From Styela clava (Eukaryota > Chordata > Ascidiacea > Stolidobranchia > Styelidae): a stretch of 64,000 nucleotides of DNA. Location: the NCBI RefSeq assembly GCF_964204865.1, contig NC_135261.1, positions 6,882,001 to 6,946,000 of the forward strand. The letters are read 5' to 3'. Below are positions 23,043 through 34,650 of the stretch, piece after piece (the stretch's first letter is position 1; each line of letters starts with the position of its first letter). The notes under the pieces are model-generated. The model was not told the origin of the DNA. It saw nothing but the letters and a program-made list of their open reading frames with translations, and ran no database searches. Position numbers and translations under genes: made by a program.

Positions 23043-25117
23043 ATGTATGCTAAATACCTAATTTTCGTTTACGTCACGTTGGTTGTACACCACGCCAAAG
23101 CCTTACCCAATGGAGCTCCAACCAGCGCGTGTTCAACTTTCATGCCACGTCATGTCAATAGACAAAGTGGCGGATTTCTCAGTTCACAAAGTCTGGTTGC
23201 CTCTCCGTATTCTATTGTTGTATCGAGGACCAATTTCACCAGAAATACAGTAATCAGAGGTAAGTCAAACTGATATTTAGAAGTCTTAAAACTCTAATTT
23301 GTGAGAGTAGATGCAAAGCGTTATTTCACAGCTCGATGTGCAAGACACGACGCGCATATTTTACGACAAAATTTTGGCTTGTCATCGCAGAAACTGCAGG
23401 CAATTTTAATTGCGTCAATGTGTGATTTAATTTCTGGAAATGAACGCTAATTGCGCGGTTTTTAAATCACAAAAAAGCGTCACGCTGAAAAACTAAAATG
23501 TTTATGCTTCGAACACCATAGCATTTTGAATCTAAAAATATCGCCGTTGAGAATAACATTACAATGAAAGAATTTTATGCAATATTCGTGTTTTAAATCG
23601 ATGCTGAAAAATAGTTACATTGGTGGTATCAGCCTCATATAATCAAGTATTCCAAAAATAGTTCGAAAATATTGACGAAGCCAACTCGTTGATAGTAAGA
23701 TGTATACACCTCCCAATGTTGGGGATGTTACCCAAATTTTTTTCGGTTTGGAAAAAAGCGGATTAAAAAACCGGTAAGTAGACCATCCATAGAGCTGTTT
23801 ATTTTCAGTATCGCTTTTTAAATGCAAAATTGCCTTTCACCATTGCTTCAATTGAAATGACCCCGTAAATCATGTTTATTAAATTTGCAGTTCACATTTC
23901 TGACAATCGAACGACCCCAAGTGGATATCGCGGAATACTTCTACAAGCTCGACTCAATGATTCATTCAGTAATGGATCTCAAGGATCGTGGATGAATGCG
24001 CCTCCGTTTACAAAACTTATCCGATGCAACAATCGTAACGACGCAGTTACTCATAGTGAGGTCATAAACGTAAAAAATGAAACGACCGTGTTTGAATGGA
24101 GAGCACCGTGTGACAGAGACATTGGAAATATAGTTTTCATGTAAGTTAATCAGTTCTAAATTTCTGTTCGTGCTCAAAACAAGGATTAAAGAAATTAAAT
24201 TGCTATTTTTAAGAGCATTTTGCTATATTTTACTAATAAACCAACCCATAGTATCGCTATTTAACGATGGTTTGTATCAATCGGTAATGTATAGAATGAA
24301 TGCCATATTAGGGGTCAAGGATCAACTAGTTAGAAACTTGGTACTATACCCTGTTGTCATTGTTATGTTTGATTTTACATAGCCTAGGTTAGAAAATAAC
24401 CATACCTCTAAATTCAAAAGTTAATTGTACACAAGTTTAAAGGTACTTCCGTGGTATGTGTATCAGTCGCCGTACATAACTTGATGTAAAGTAGGCGAAC
24501 AAAATTAGTTACCTCCATATTGGTACACATACTTCCGGAGCGCCGTTTAAACTGATATAGATGAGCTCTCTTGCTCTAGTATGCAAATGCCAATATTAAA
24601 ATATTTTTAATGTATCTTAATTGAGTAACTTTTGTTTTCCAAATTTTAATCATTGTTTGTTATCATTCCCAAATAAGCGCCGCACAATTCTGTGGCATGA
24701 CCCGTAATAACTAAGGCCTGATACCATGATGTAACAACTTGATCCAAACAGACTACCATTTTATGTCTACTTTTCTAACCCGTTTGCATATTTTTACATC
24801 AAAACAACTGTGCTTATTTTGACTGCCTGATAAATGTTTTCAATACAACTATTAAAATAGTAACATATGCACGTGCTGTTTTTCCAATTTTATTGCCTGA
24901 TTATATAATATTTTTTTTATACAGCGCAACCGTGGCACAAACTCGTGAACTTTTCTGGCCTCGTATAACATCAGATGTTGTGATGGAAGTGTCAAATGTT
25001 GGAAGCGGACAAGGACCTACGCAGGAAGACGAATGCGGGGAAAACGAAGCCTCAGTCACCTACGTATCCATACTAAGCTGTATTCTGACAATCCTGACTG
25101 CTTTGTCAATATCTTAG
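23043..25117 (+). CDS. Small secreted/GPI-anchored Reeler-domain protein
   Basis: Exons 23043-23259, 23891-24140 and 24925-25117 give a 219-residue protein with continuous phase. Residues 1-20 form a signal peptide (KYLIFVYVTLVV core). They are followed by LPNGAPTSAC, the usual start of a Reeler domain, then PYSIVV, SGYRGILLQAR, FEWRAPCDRDIGNIVF and ELFWP, matching the domain's strand pattern (PYxI, Y.G.L.QAR, W.AP..G.V.F). The sequence ends in a hydrophobic segment (TYVSILSCILTILTALSIS) that reaches the stop with no basic residue after it, resembling a GPI-attachment signal. The family includes insect defence proteins and ferric-chelate-reductase-1-like proteins; here no DOMON or cytochrome b561 domain follows. 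An intron 2 MITE lies at 24442-24544. Function is unknown; an immune or extracellular role is only inferred from relatives. Confidence 0.85.
24442..24544. mobile_element. Foldback MITE, short derivative
   Basis: It starts ggtacttccgtggtatgtg and ends cacatacttccggagcgcc, with the interior catcaag-type segment inverted (aacttgatgtaaagtagg). The flanks agtttaaa and gtttaaac overlap in seven bases, so the target duplication is imperfect or shifted. It lies in intron 2 of the Reeler gene. Confidence 0.7.
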
Positions 25118-25893
25118 TCGGATAGTTGAGTGGAAAATTAGTTTAACTGAAATCAGCAATGTATATTATTAACTTCATCATATGTACTTTTTACATCTAC
25201 ACGCAACCACACCTTTTCCTTTGATTTGCATGACTGACCAGTGCATGGAAGTATAATTTCGCAAAATTGCATTAGTGTTCGCTGGTAAGGACATGCATTT
25301 TAAATGATTTGTACATAAATTGTCACTGGTAGAATATTTAAGTGAAACTCAACATACAAAATATTCAATGATCACAAATGAGGTGATTCATATGATGACC
25401 GACTTCACTGGCCAGATCTTTTTGTGTGATTTTTGCTATAATATGCGAGGGTAAGCTGATATAGAAAATTCACTTCAAACTTTAAAGCGAATTAGGATTT
25501 TCTGTCCTGGGCTTTTTTTATTCTGAATAATATTTCATTCATATCGCTTCAAATTTAATTTGTTTGAAATGACTGCCTCATGTCAGAACTTTTTTTCTTT
25601 GCAATTTTTTGAATATTATCTACCATAAACAACATTCTATCGACAATCATGTGAGATAGAGTTAACTATTATTCACTAAGCCTTTATATATTGGTTTGTT
25701 TTTTCAAAGTTTCGTTTATTTGTTATTGGTCTTACTTGATGACAAAGATATTGTATTGAAGATATTGAAACGGAAATATTGTATTTGAATAATAATTACT
25801 AGCATGACCCATGACGAAAACTCATTTTAAACCGCTGGTCGGTTTTGTATCCTTATTTTACTTCATACAAATAACCAGTAGCATAGTATAGAT

Positions 25894-26088
25894 CAGTGGC
25901 TCTCAAACGGCGGGGCGCGTCCCACAAAGGGGGCGTACACAATTTTTTGAGGGGACGTGAAGCTAATTGAACCTTCGCCTTACTATCTGTTATTTGCAGT
26001 CTATTGTTAGCTGGTTATTTTTGAGGTGGGACTCGAAACTTGAGAAATTCTAAAAAGGGGGCGCGGCTCAAAAATTTGGGAACCACTG
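25894..26088. mobile_element. hAT-type MITE, 195 bp
   Basis: Termini cagtggctctcaaac and the inverse of tttgggaaccactg are bounded by a perfect 8-bp duplication GTATAGAT (25886-25893 and 26089-26096). The interior contains inverted ggggcgcg and gggggcgcgg motifs near both ends. Confidence 0.88.
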
Positions 26089-26933
26089 GTATAGATGCAT
26101 GATATCACTTCTTCACCGTTTTATGAACTATCTGATCGCAGACGACGGTGTGTATACGTTATATTATTCTATTTTTTCTCATTATAAAGGTTGAACTCAT
26201 TGATTCTCCAATTTCGAAAATGTTTATATCATATGAATGAAAATTCCAGATAATATATATATAGCCGAATATTTTGCCTAAATAAGTCTATGGTCGTTTG
26301 CAAGTACAAATAAAATGAACGGTACTCCCGAAGTATGTTAACGAAGATGTACCAAATGAACACATAGTAAAAGCGTTTTAGTTACACGCTATACGCCGAA
26401 AGATATTTGTGGTCATAACGTAATGGTATTTTCGATTGATTCATGAGATGGGGGTAAAAAAGAAATAATTATGTTATAAGGTATACGATGTTCCATATTC
26501 ACTATGACATCAAAATATTATGACGCCACAAAACCTCCTTTTTGCACGTTCACACTTTCATGTCACGGGTTGGCTTTTGTTTTGTTAGATTTGTGTAGAC
26601 TTTACTTTAAATTTTGTCTCATTTTTATACTGTAAATTTCGCTTCTATTGATTTCAACAATAGATGGACAAGTTTGTAGTTCGATTTATTTTTAAATGTA
26701 AATAAATTATTGCATGTAAAATGGCTTAATCTTGTACTGGAGAATGATCAGCATGTTTTATCTTATATTATTGAAGCATTAAACTCTTAATACTAGCGGA
26801 CAATGTTTAATAGTGACTAGTGAGTCGTAATTAGGAATTGTCCATTTTACCTTGGGGATAGTGAGAATTCATTTCACTTTCGTCCGTTGATTGCTTTGCG
26901 CGGGTCAGCAGTTCATGATCAGTAAGCATAGAC

Positions 26934-27850
26934 CAGAGTGGTCCAAACCCAGGCCCGCTTTATTATCTGTGGCCCACGTCACATTCGGAGAGTAATCAAA
27001 AAATCGCATTTCGTGTTGTTTTGTGATAAAATTAATCAGAAAAATCATTTTACATATTGTTACATCGATAATGTCACTGAATTGACTAGTGCTATGGCTA
27101 GCTGAGGCAACTAGCGAAGTTGAATGATGTGCTTGGCAGTCTAAATCATTATCTGGATTTCTATCTTTTTGTTCGGGAAAATATGCTAACAATATAGGCA
27201 TCATAGAAAACTAAAAATTGAATGCGGATTCTATTAGCTTGGGATGGCTATGTCCAGTGGCGTAGCAACCACCCCCGCAACCATCGCGGTCGCGGGGGGC
27301 CCAACACGCAAAGGGCCCCAAGAGGTTAGAATTTAGAAATTTAAGCCGCAAAACCAAAAGCTGCATTGCAAAACCAGGAATGCACATCTAATTATAATGT
27401 TGATTTTAGTTCTGCTCAAATTGTATTGTTACGTAACAATGCCGGAGTCGTCGATTTTTGGCGTCGTGAGGTCTGATCGTACCGGCACAATCACGAAAGC
27501 TGTCAGAATGATGTAGAAAGCAAAACCTCTCAATGGCGCACAGAAACGAAGAAAAATTTTAGGTTACCATAGCCTTTATATAGCGACATGTTGTGCTTTT
27601 TGACGAAATAAAAAAACGTTGTTTTAGCTCATGTCCGAGAGTTTTTAGGGTCATTTCCACGAAATATTTTTTCGGGGGGGCCCACGAGAGTCTTGCTACG
27701 CCACTGGCTATGTCTGATAACTATGTGTTTGCACAATAAAAGTGTTTGTTTTGTATTGCACTGTTCATCCATTCCTGGCACTATTGTGGCCCGCGAACAA
27801 TGCAAAAATAATTTTGTGGCCCGCGAAGCCGACAACCTTGGACCACCCTG
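26934..27850. mobile_element. hAT-type element carrying a nested insertion
   Basis: Outer termini cagagtggtccaaac and the inverse of cttggaccaccctg are flanked by a perfect 8-bp duplication GCATAGAC (26926-26933 and 27851-27858). With the nested element at 27255-27706 and its duplication removed, the parent is about 457 bp. Both ends carry ggcccgc motifs. No transposase was found. Confidence 0.85.
27255..27706. mobile_element. hAT-type element nested in the 26934-27850 element
   Basis: Termini cagtggcgtagcaa and the inverse of ttgctacgccactg are perfect inverted repeats, with a perfect 8-bp duplication GCTATGTC (27247-27254 and 27707-27714). The subterminal runs cgcggggggcccaac and ggggggcccacgag are inverted. 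Perfect ends suggest a relatively recent insertion. Confidence 0.88.
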
Positions 27851-29012
27851 GCATAGACCATAGACTCAGCCTTGGAACGAAGGCATAGTCGTATGCTAGC
27901 TCGCTTGGCCTAAATATTCTGGCACCGCATGCTAGAGCTCTCGAATTCAAACCAATGACTTCCTCGACAAGGTTCTGATAAGCTAGGCATACAGCCCTGC
28001 AATAAAAGTTTACGGCTGGAAACACGGTAATTTGTAACTTCATTGAATGCATCTTCAGTGGTGCGGTTTTATGAATAGGTATGCTCGTCATATCTAGTAA
28101 CCCGAAGAAGCTGCTGAGTGTTACAAAGCCACACATTAGGTTCGATAATATGATGACGCACGCGAGCAACTTTATTTCTCAGCAGAAATGCACGAATTGA
28201 AACAGATAGGAAACAGAACAACGAAACGCGCCCTACCTTTGCGGCAGACAGACCAAGAAGAGCGAACTGCATTCTGAAATCAAATCACGTGGACAGCAGT
28301 GCACGGAGTCCAAGAATAGCAAAACCGGGCTCATTGGAAACTATATCAGGCGAAACAATGGATCTTACTCTTGCACGCAATACCTAAACAACAGAAAGTA
28401 GTCAGTTTCGGACCATTGAAGGCCCTACGGCATTTATAAAAGCCTTAAGAAACATCCTCATCGCACAGATTCCTTAATAAATATTTTATGAGATTGATGA
28501 ACTTTTCGCCAACTGATAGTTTGCGCAACAAACAACAGCTGGATACGTCATTCGAAACAGCATGCTAGGTAGCGGAATACACGCACATTTACAGTCACCC
28601 ACAACGTTAAATTTGTTACCCCAAATTCGATAAAAGTCCTTTGATAATATGTTAAAAATGCCATCGCAAGGATGTAAAAAGTAAATGACTTTTCTGCTTC
28701 TATTTGTAACAATCTGAAAAAAAGATAAAGTTTCAAGAACAACCCAGCATATAAGCAATATATATTTATTTTAAGCTATCGATTGTAAAGTGAATTATCG
28801 CCTTGTCATAATAAATTCAAAATTATTTTTTAACCATATTTTGTATTAGCATCAATTTTTTACATAAAGCTTATTCATGCGTGAAATGTTTTTACTTCTA
28901 CATCATAAGCATTTTATCAATCGTTAGTCTATTACATACTTCACCAAAATTAAGAAATAATTAAAAGAATGTAAAGTACGAATTAAATACAAAATTTACA
29001 TGGAAAACGTGA

Positions 29013-29231
29013 ACAGCAGGTACTACTGTAGTATGCGAACCAAGATGGCGGACACCGGAACGTAGTGCGTGTACCAGGTTAGGGTTAGGCCGTAATTTCA
29101 GTTACAAATACTACGGGAGTCACTTGGATAGAACTAAAATAAGGACAATTGGAATAAAATTATGGCGCAACCCTAACCTGGTACACATACTACGTTCCGA
29201 TGACCGCCATCTTGGTTTGCATACTACAGGT
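29013..29231. mobile_element. Foldback MITE downstream of the PLAC8-like gene
   Basis: It starts ggtactactgtagtatgcg and ends with the inverse pattern (cgccatcttggtttgcatac then tacaggtgtacc). Both arms carry accaagatggcggacaccgg-type sequence and gttagggttagg or ccctaacctgg. It is almost a twin of the 800-1035 element. No exact target duplication is visible. Confidence 0.75.
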
Positions 29232-29385
29232 GTACCCAATTTTATAATATTTATCTGGAGCATATCATTTTAGAAAAACACGTTTAGCATAAGCAATCCA
29301 TCATAGAAACTACGAAACTAATATTTTTAACATAAAATGATAGCTGAGCTTTAAAGAAATGTCATGAACTTGATGAAGGCATCAT

Positions 29386-31851
29386 CTAACAGGCTCCATT
29401 AGGATAACCGAGATGATCCATTTGTCTTGATAGCTGACACATCGAGCAAGGTAAACAGCACCAGTGGATGCAACAATCGCTACAAATGTCACCCTGTGAA
29501 AAACGTGGGGAATAAGGATTTTAATTTAATGTTTTTTTGTAGTGTTGTAGACAAATGTAGAGCATTTCCATGATATATTTCTCCAAATTCTAAGAAGACT
29601 TGAAAGAAAAAACGTGTCAAAACAAAAATGTGTGAAATGTGAACTTTTGAATACCGCAGGATCATAACCTGAAAATTTTCCTAAACTTTTCCTGATCTGA
29701 TTATGATAAGGAACAAAAATCTTCTATCCCAGGACTCATTAAACTGGGAGTGCCGACCCTTCGATGGGTCGCTAAAAGGCCCAATGGGGGTCGCGTTAAA
29801 ACCTTTTTTGACCTTAACTTATGTTAAAACAAAATATCGATCAAATTTGAAACCAAATTTGACCCCCCATCGCGAAAAAACTACTCTAGCCGAAGACTGC
29901 AAAGTAGGGGGAGATAACAATCGGATCCGACTCCCGTCATCGAGTTTATGGTCTCCGACTCCGAGTTAGGTAATATTTTAATTTTGACTCTGCGCTGTAA
30001 AAAAATTTGACAGCGACAGGTCCGTTTTGCAAGGAAATCAAGTATGTAAGCCTTTTGTGTAAAAACTGATCGGAAATGTAATGCTTCTTGAGTTGTTCAT
30101 AAAATATTTGACCTTTTTATCACCGCTGACTGTCTGAAATTCCGTCTCCGGATTATGCAAAATTTTGACTACAATCCCCGAGAATATGAAAATACAGATC
30201 TATTGACAATCTTGATCAAGATTTTATGATTTATAAAAAATAAATCATATATACCTGAATTCCATGCCTGTTTCTGAAAGCAGATCTCATCGCAAGATGT
30301 CCTCCAGGAACGCAACCTGCCGGATATCCACTGCAACCTACACAGCAATTCTCTCCCATACGTTGGGCAATGCAAGCGTAGTAGAAGTTTCCAAACCAGA
30401 ACGCACAGCAACCTGAACAAATTTGTTTCAATATTATTATGGTTTTTTTATTCAAATCAATTCTACGTTTATTGTGCTCCTCAACAAACTTCCGATTTTT
30501 GTATGCTAAAACCAAGTCACACGGATATACTAGTATTATAATTGAGAATCGTGTTACTAAATGAATATGGTACAAAAGAAAACAGGTCACGCTATAGGGC
30601 GCTGTTGACATTTAATATTCTGGCAATGCTTATTCAAAATAGAGTAGTTTATCACTACAGTACCTGCGTTTACATCCAAGCATTTTCGGAGAAATACGCG
30701 CGCCGAGTAACAATACACCCACACTTGTGATACAGTAGGTAATGATTTATATATTTATCTCGGGGGAGAGGAAAGTCGATAATAAGGTTTAACCATATAT
30801 CGAACAACGGCCTAACGTGTGGTTACCATTCCATGTCGGGTATGGGATTAGTTGGTTATTTGTTTTCGGAAGCATGGACTTGATGATGGAGGAATCTATA
30901 ACGGACCAGTGGTTACATGAACCACCCTACGGTGGCGGGGAGTTCAGCAATCCTGTTGCACACAACTATCCCGCATTGGATTCGAACCCGCGAACCCACA
31001 CAGAGTAATCAGAGGTACACTTCGTGTCCAAAACAGCGTTGAAAGTGTACTTACAACTCTTGATATCTTCACCGCAAGCGCACAATTCAGTAGACCACGC
31101 TCCCGTAGGCTGATTTATAATGACTGTTGTCTGCATTACCGATGCTGGTTGGCTTGTCACGATACCTTGTGGCTGATTGTAAGCTGGTGGGCCGTAACCA
31201 ACGGCAGGCTTGTTTTCGTAGGTCTGTATGTAATGGAGTGTCAAATTAAAAATATACTAATTACTAAATTTGTATTGCTTCATCGATTTATAAGTTTTTT
31301 ATATTACCGTTTGGGTTATTGATATTGTAGAATATGGTGGTAGATGAAAATTTCCAAATAAACCTTATACAACAATCATTTGTTAGAATAACTTTATTGT
31401 ATGCACGTATGCGTGAAACAAAAAACAATACCCAAATATATGGGCAAGAAGATGACGCCGTTTCCGGTACGGCGTTAGTTCACCGAATTTAAGAATCATA
31501 GTAGAAAGGGAAACAGAATGGAAAAATGTTCCATTTAATTGAAATAAATCAGCATACTTTTGGATCAAATATAGATGTCCCATAGAACTCAGGGAATAAT
31601 AAATAAATACAATAGTCTTCTTGTGATTCATTCCATTTGAATTCTGAACATTTGTGACCGATCAGTCCGTTAGTTGCGGAGAAATTTTTCCAGCAACAAA
31701 ATTACTTCAACAGCAACAAAACATCAAGACCAACAACACCAATGCAGGAAACGACCCATGGACCCACTTCGTATACCCAATAATAGCGCTTTCGACTATT
31801 AGGTCTTTTGCACCAGGAAGAGATTATTACAGTAGTTAAAATTACCTCCAT
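29386..31851 (-). CDS. PLAC8/cornifelin-like cysteine-rich protein
   Basis: On the minus strand, coding exons are 31851-31846 (ATG GAG only), 31223-31055, 30412-30255 and 29493-29386, total 441 nt, 146 aa, with phase kept throughout. A proline/glutamine-rich N-terminus (GYGPPAYNQPQG) leads to the PLAC8 domain: WSTELCAC near residue 44, a Cys-rich stretch after the second intron, GENCCVGC, then RNRHGIQ joined to GDICSDCC and CCLPCSMCQLSRQ. This order (WSTxLCxC, RxRxxIxG, CxDCC, CPxCxxCQxxR) is the family hallmark. PLAC8 proteins are small, often membrane-associated, and are implicated in metal handling, immunity or size control; no specific role can be assigned here. The two-codon first exon is inferred from an ATGGAG|GTAATT donor and an acceptor at 31224; an upstream TTG-led extension of exon 2 is rejected because it reads through that acceptor. 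The C-terminus ends directly in a cysteine. Confidence 0.85.
30800..31010 (-). mobile_element. tRNA-derived SINE in PLAC8-like intron 2
   Basis: It is a reverse-orientation copy of the 18166-18560 SINE: the reverse B-box ggattcgaaccc near 30979-30990 and the body gggattagttggttatttgt and ggtggcggggagttcagcaa match inverted segments of that element. Confidence 0.75.
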
Positions 31852-33302
31852 TATGCAATCATTAGAAAATCAGTAGACGTAAATTTCAAACAAATCACCT
31901 CGAAATGACCAAATGGGTTTAGTCATTGTTATATTATAATGTATTATATCCATACATTCTTTTATGTTTTCAACGTTTGAACGCGACGCAGATGGATAAA
32001 GAGATGTGAAAATATGTCAGTCAGTTCGCCCCATTGTCCCGCTTCTTATAAATATTGATTTTGCCAAGCAGTTTCTAGGTGTGTTCACGCTTACGAAAAA
32101 ATAACCAAATTTTCATTGTCATTCAAGTAGTCATAATAGTAACTTTGACTATGGAAAATGTTTGATTACAAGTCTCGGCATAAACTTAAACTCCGCCTGG
32201 CGGGTTTTTCGAAGGTTTCATAACACATTCATTTATAGTCTATTTTTATAAAATATAAACATATTTTATGCGCTTGTCATGTTTTCTTAAAGGCTGGTAA
32301 AGAAAATTTCCAAGAAATCGGACACTATAAAATAATATTAGCATGATTTTGTCACAATACGAATTTTTCTCCGATTAATAGTGATGGGTAACCCTGCTTA
32401 TGATAAATTTACATATAGGCCAATATGTCAAAATCTTTATAACGCCATATGCTCAAAAACGGTATGTTAAAAATTCAAATTTGATTTCCCGATTCAATGA
32501 TACAATTTTACAGACGTGAACTACTTACCGCCATTTGTAGCCTTCGAAATTAAAATTATTTTCAAGTGATGATCGGTACGTATATATTCTGGATATTTCT
32601 ACTTAACTTATTATGAATTAAAATGAAACATAAATATAAGAATAATAATTAAATAAATAAATAATATCAGTCGTACATTTAAAAAGTTAGAAAATACTTG
32701 TATTATCAGTTGTTCGAATTGTTCGACTAATATTCACTGATCTGTTACAAGTCTTACAAGTCTTCTACAGGCGAGAATACTCATGACTTACTAAATTATT
32801 TGCAATCTGAATGAGGTTATGTTTATAAGGCTGAGATACAATGCTGTTTGTATAACAAAATTATATTACCGAGGAAAAAAATTGTAATACTGATTTCTGG
32901 TACAAGAAAGTCAAGAATTTTTTTTCTTAAATACCCCTACATCCGGGAAGCTGTGCAGTGAATAGATGAAAACACTATTTACACTATCTTGACAAGGGCT
33001 GGGCATTCCAAATCGAATATTCGAATCGAATAGTAAATTATTCGAATCGGTTCAGACGGGAATTTAGAAACGCCGCCAGCTTTTTGTCCGGCCACAGGTA
33101 GAGTTTAATTCATCATTTTTTATATATATCGAATTTTTAAAACGTAATTCTGACATATGACTCTTTTCTTCCGAGTAATTTATTAGTGGTATTGAATCAA
33201 AAAAGGAAAACCAGGTTTATATTCGGCACGTTTTTAGCACTCGAGAATGTGCGAGCAAAGTTGAAATAAGAATGGAATAAACTCCAATCCAAATCTTTGC
33301 TT

Positions 33303-33410
33303 ATCTTATGTGATTCAGGAGACTCGCTGCACACTAACAAAAGTATATATGCGTGATAGAAATATATTTGTGTTAGTGTGTAGCAAGCCTCTTGAATCAC
33401 TTAGGATAGT
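33303..33410. repeat. Short hairpin (foldback) element
   Basis: The left arm gtgattcaggagactcgctg plus cacactaac pairs with the right arm gttagtgtgtagc plus ctcttgaatcac, about 36 of 44 positions matching around a loop of some 25 nt. A solitary half-copy occurs at 9640-9690 (tttgtgttaatgtgcag, cttgaatcccttagg) in PIGG intron 6, which shows it is a dispersed repeat rather than a unique gene. Confidence 0.6.
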
Positions 33411-33603
33411 TATCTTCACTCTTGCTACAGCCTACATGCATTGTGTGCATACGTACTCGCCGGCACAAAAGCGTAGAAGAAGGATAAGTAGTTCGTCCGG
33501 TAAAAATCCAATCGATAGCAAAAGCTTTGCTTGTTTGTGATTCTTGTCATTACTGAAATTTATGGACCGCCATATCTACTTCGGCTACCCGCTATTTAGC
33601 GCT

Positions 33604-33810
33604 ACAGAAGTATGTGTACCAATATGGCGGTAACTAATTTTGATCACCTATTTTACATCAAATTGTGTTAAGGGACTGACACCTATGGGCAGAGAATATA
33701 TTCACTTGGTTAACACAGGAAATCCCCGACTCGTAATAAGACTTATAAGGAAAATCGGAATAAAACTATGGCCTAACCCTAACCTGGTACACATACTTCG
33801 AGAATACCCG
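33604..33810. mobile_element. Foldback MITE, long variant
   Basis: It starts near gctacagaagtatgtgtacc and ends ctggtacacatacttcgag. The interior has gggactgacacctatgggc and ggcctaaccctaacctgg, shared with 10483-10687 and 56966-57169. The target duplication is not clear. Confidence 0.7.
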
Positions 33811-34469
33811 TTAATTAGACTAATGCCTATGATTATTCCAAAATCATTTTCAAAACAACTATATTATATCAAGTATAAAGTATTCTAAAAATAGTTTATT
33901 TGCCTTGTTGTGGAAACATTCGCCTTTTTTTAATCTACTTTTCTTTTAACCGCTTGCAACTTGACACTGGTCAGTCCTATACCTTAAGACAACTATAACA
34001 TAGATATACAATACACATTCATCTGGATAAAACCTCATTTATCTATTTATGTTAATTAAAATACTTTCGTACCAATAACAGAAACTGTTCTATACACGCT
34101 TATAAATTAAGTCTCGTCTTTTCAATGGAATCCATCACGAAAATGATTCATATTTATTTAGCCGTGAGTTCGCTCCTATATGTCCGTTACGCTTGATGAC
34201 GCTTTCAATAACGCTTGACAAAACTAAAGAATAGGAGACTTAGTGAGACCGTTAAATAATATGACAATCACAAATTTTCGGAATTTTATAACAACATTTC
34301 GAAACCTTATAACAACATTTCGATACATTATCACTCCACGTTTGTGTGAGCCAAATTCTGTCCGAGCAAGGCAATATTCTTAAGTAAATCGATTCCTATC
34401 GTCCACAGGATTGTTAAAATCGTTAAATATGTGACTCGGACTGTTTAATAAATTTTATACACAAATATA

Positions 34470-34650
34470 CAGGGTGTGCATTAGGTCTCTCTACAATTTC
34501 AATTTTGTTATGAAGTCAGTTCTCAATATATCTCAACCAGGTTTGTTGTTTTTTAATCAGTAATTGTTTTAGTATTTTTACCTTCACAACTGTGAGGGCC
34601 AAAACAATATATAATATCGATAAATTCCATTTGCACTTTGAAAAAAAAAT
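34470..34650. mobile_element. Tc1/mariner-type MITE relative, partial
   Basis: From tacagggtgtgcattagg onward the sequence follows the reverse orientation of the 14080-14271 element, including gttatgaagtcagttctcaa, caggtttgtt and the ctgattaaaaaac equivalent. The other terminus is not recognisable. Confidence 0.6.

Noticed and set aside
27629-28169. Reverse ORFs across 27629-27850
   Set aside because: They cover the ends of nested hAT-type elements and change frame at the element boundaries.
30966-31244. Start of the PLAC8-like protein at a TTG near 31244
   Set aside because: The frame crosses a good acceptor at 31224-31226 and has no ATG; the ATGGAG exon at 31846-31851 gives a correct phase.
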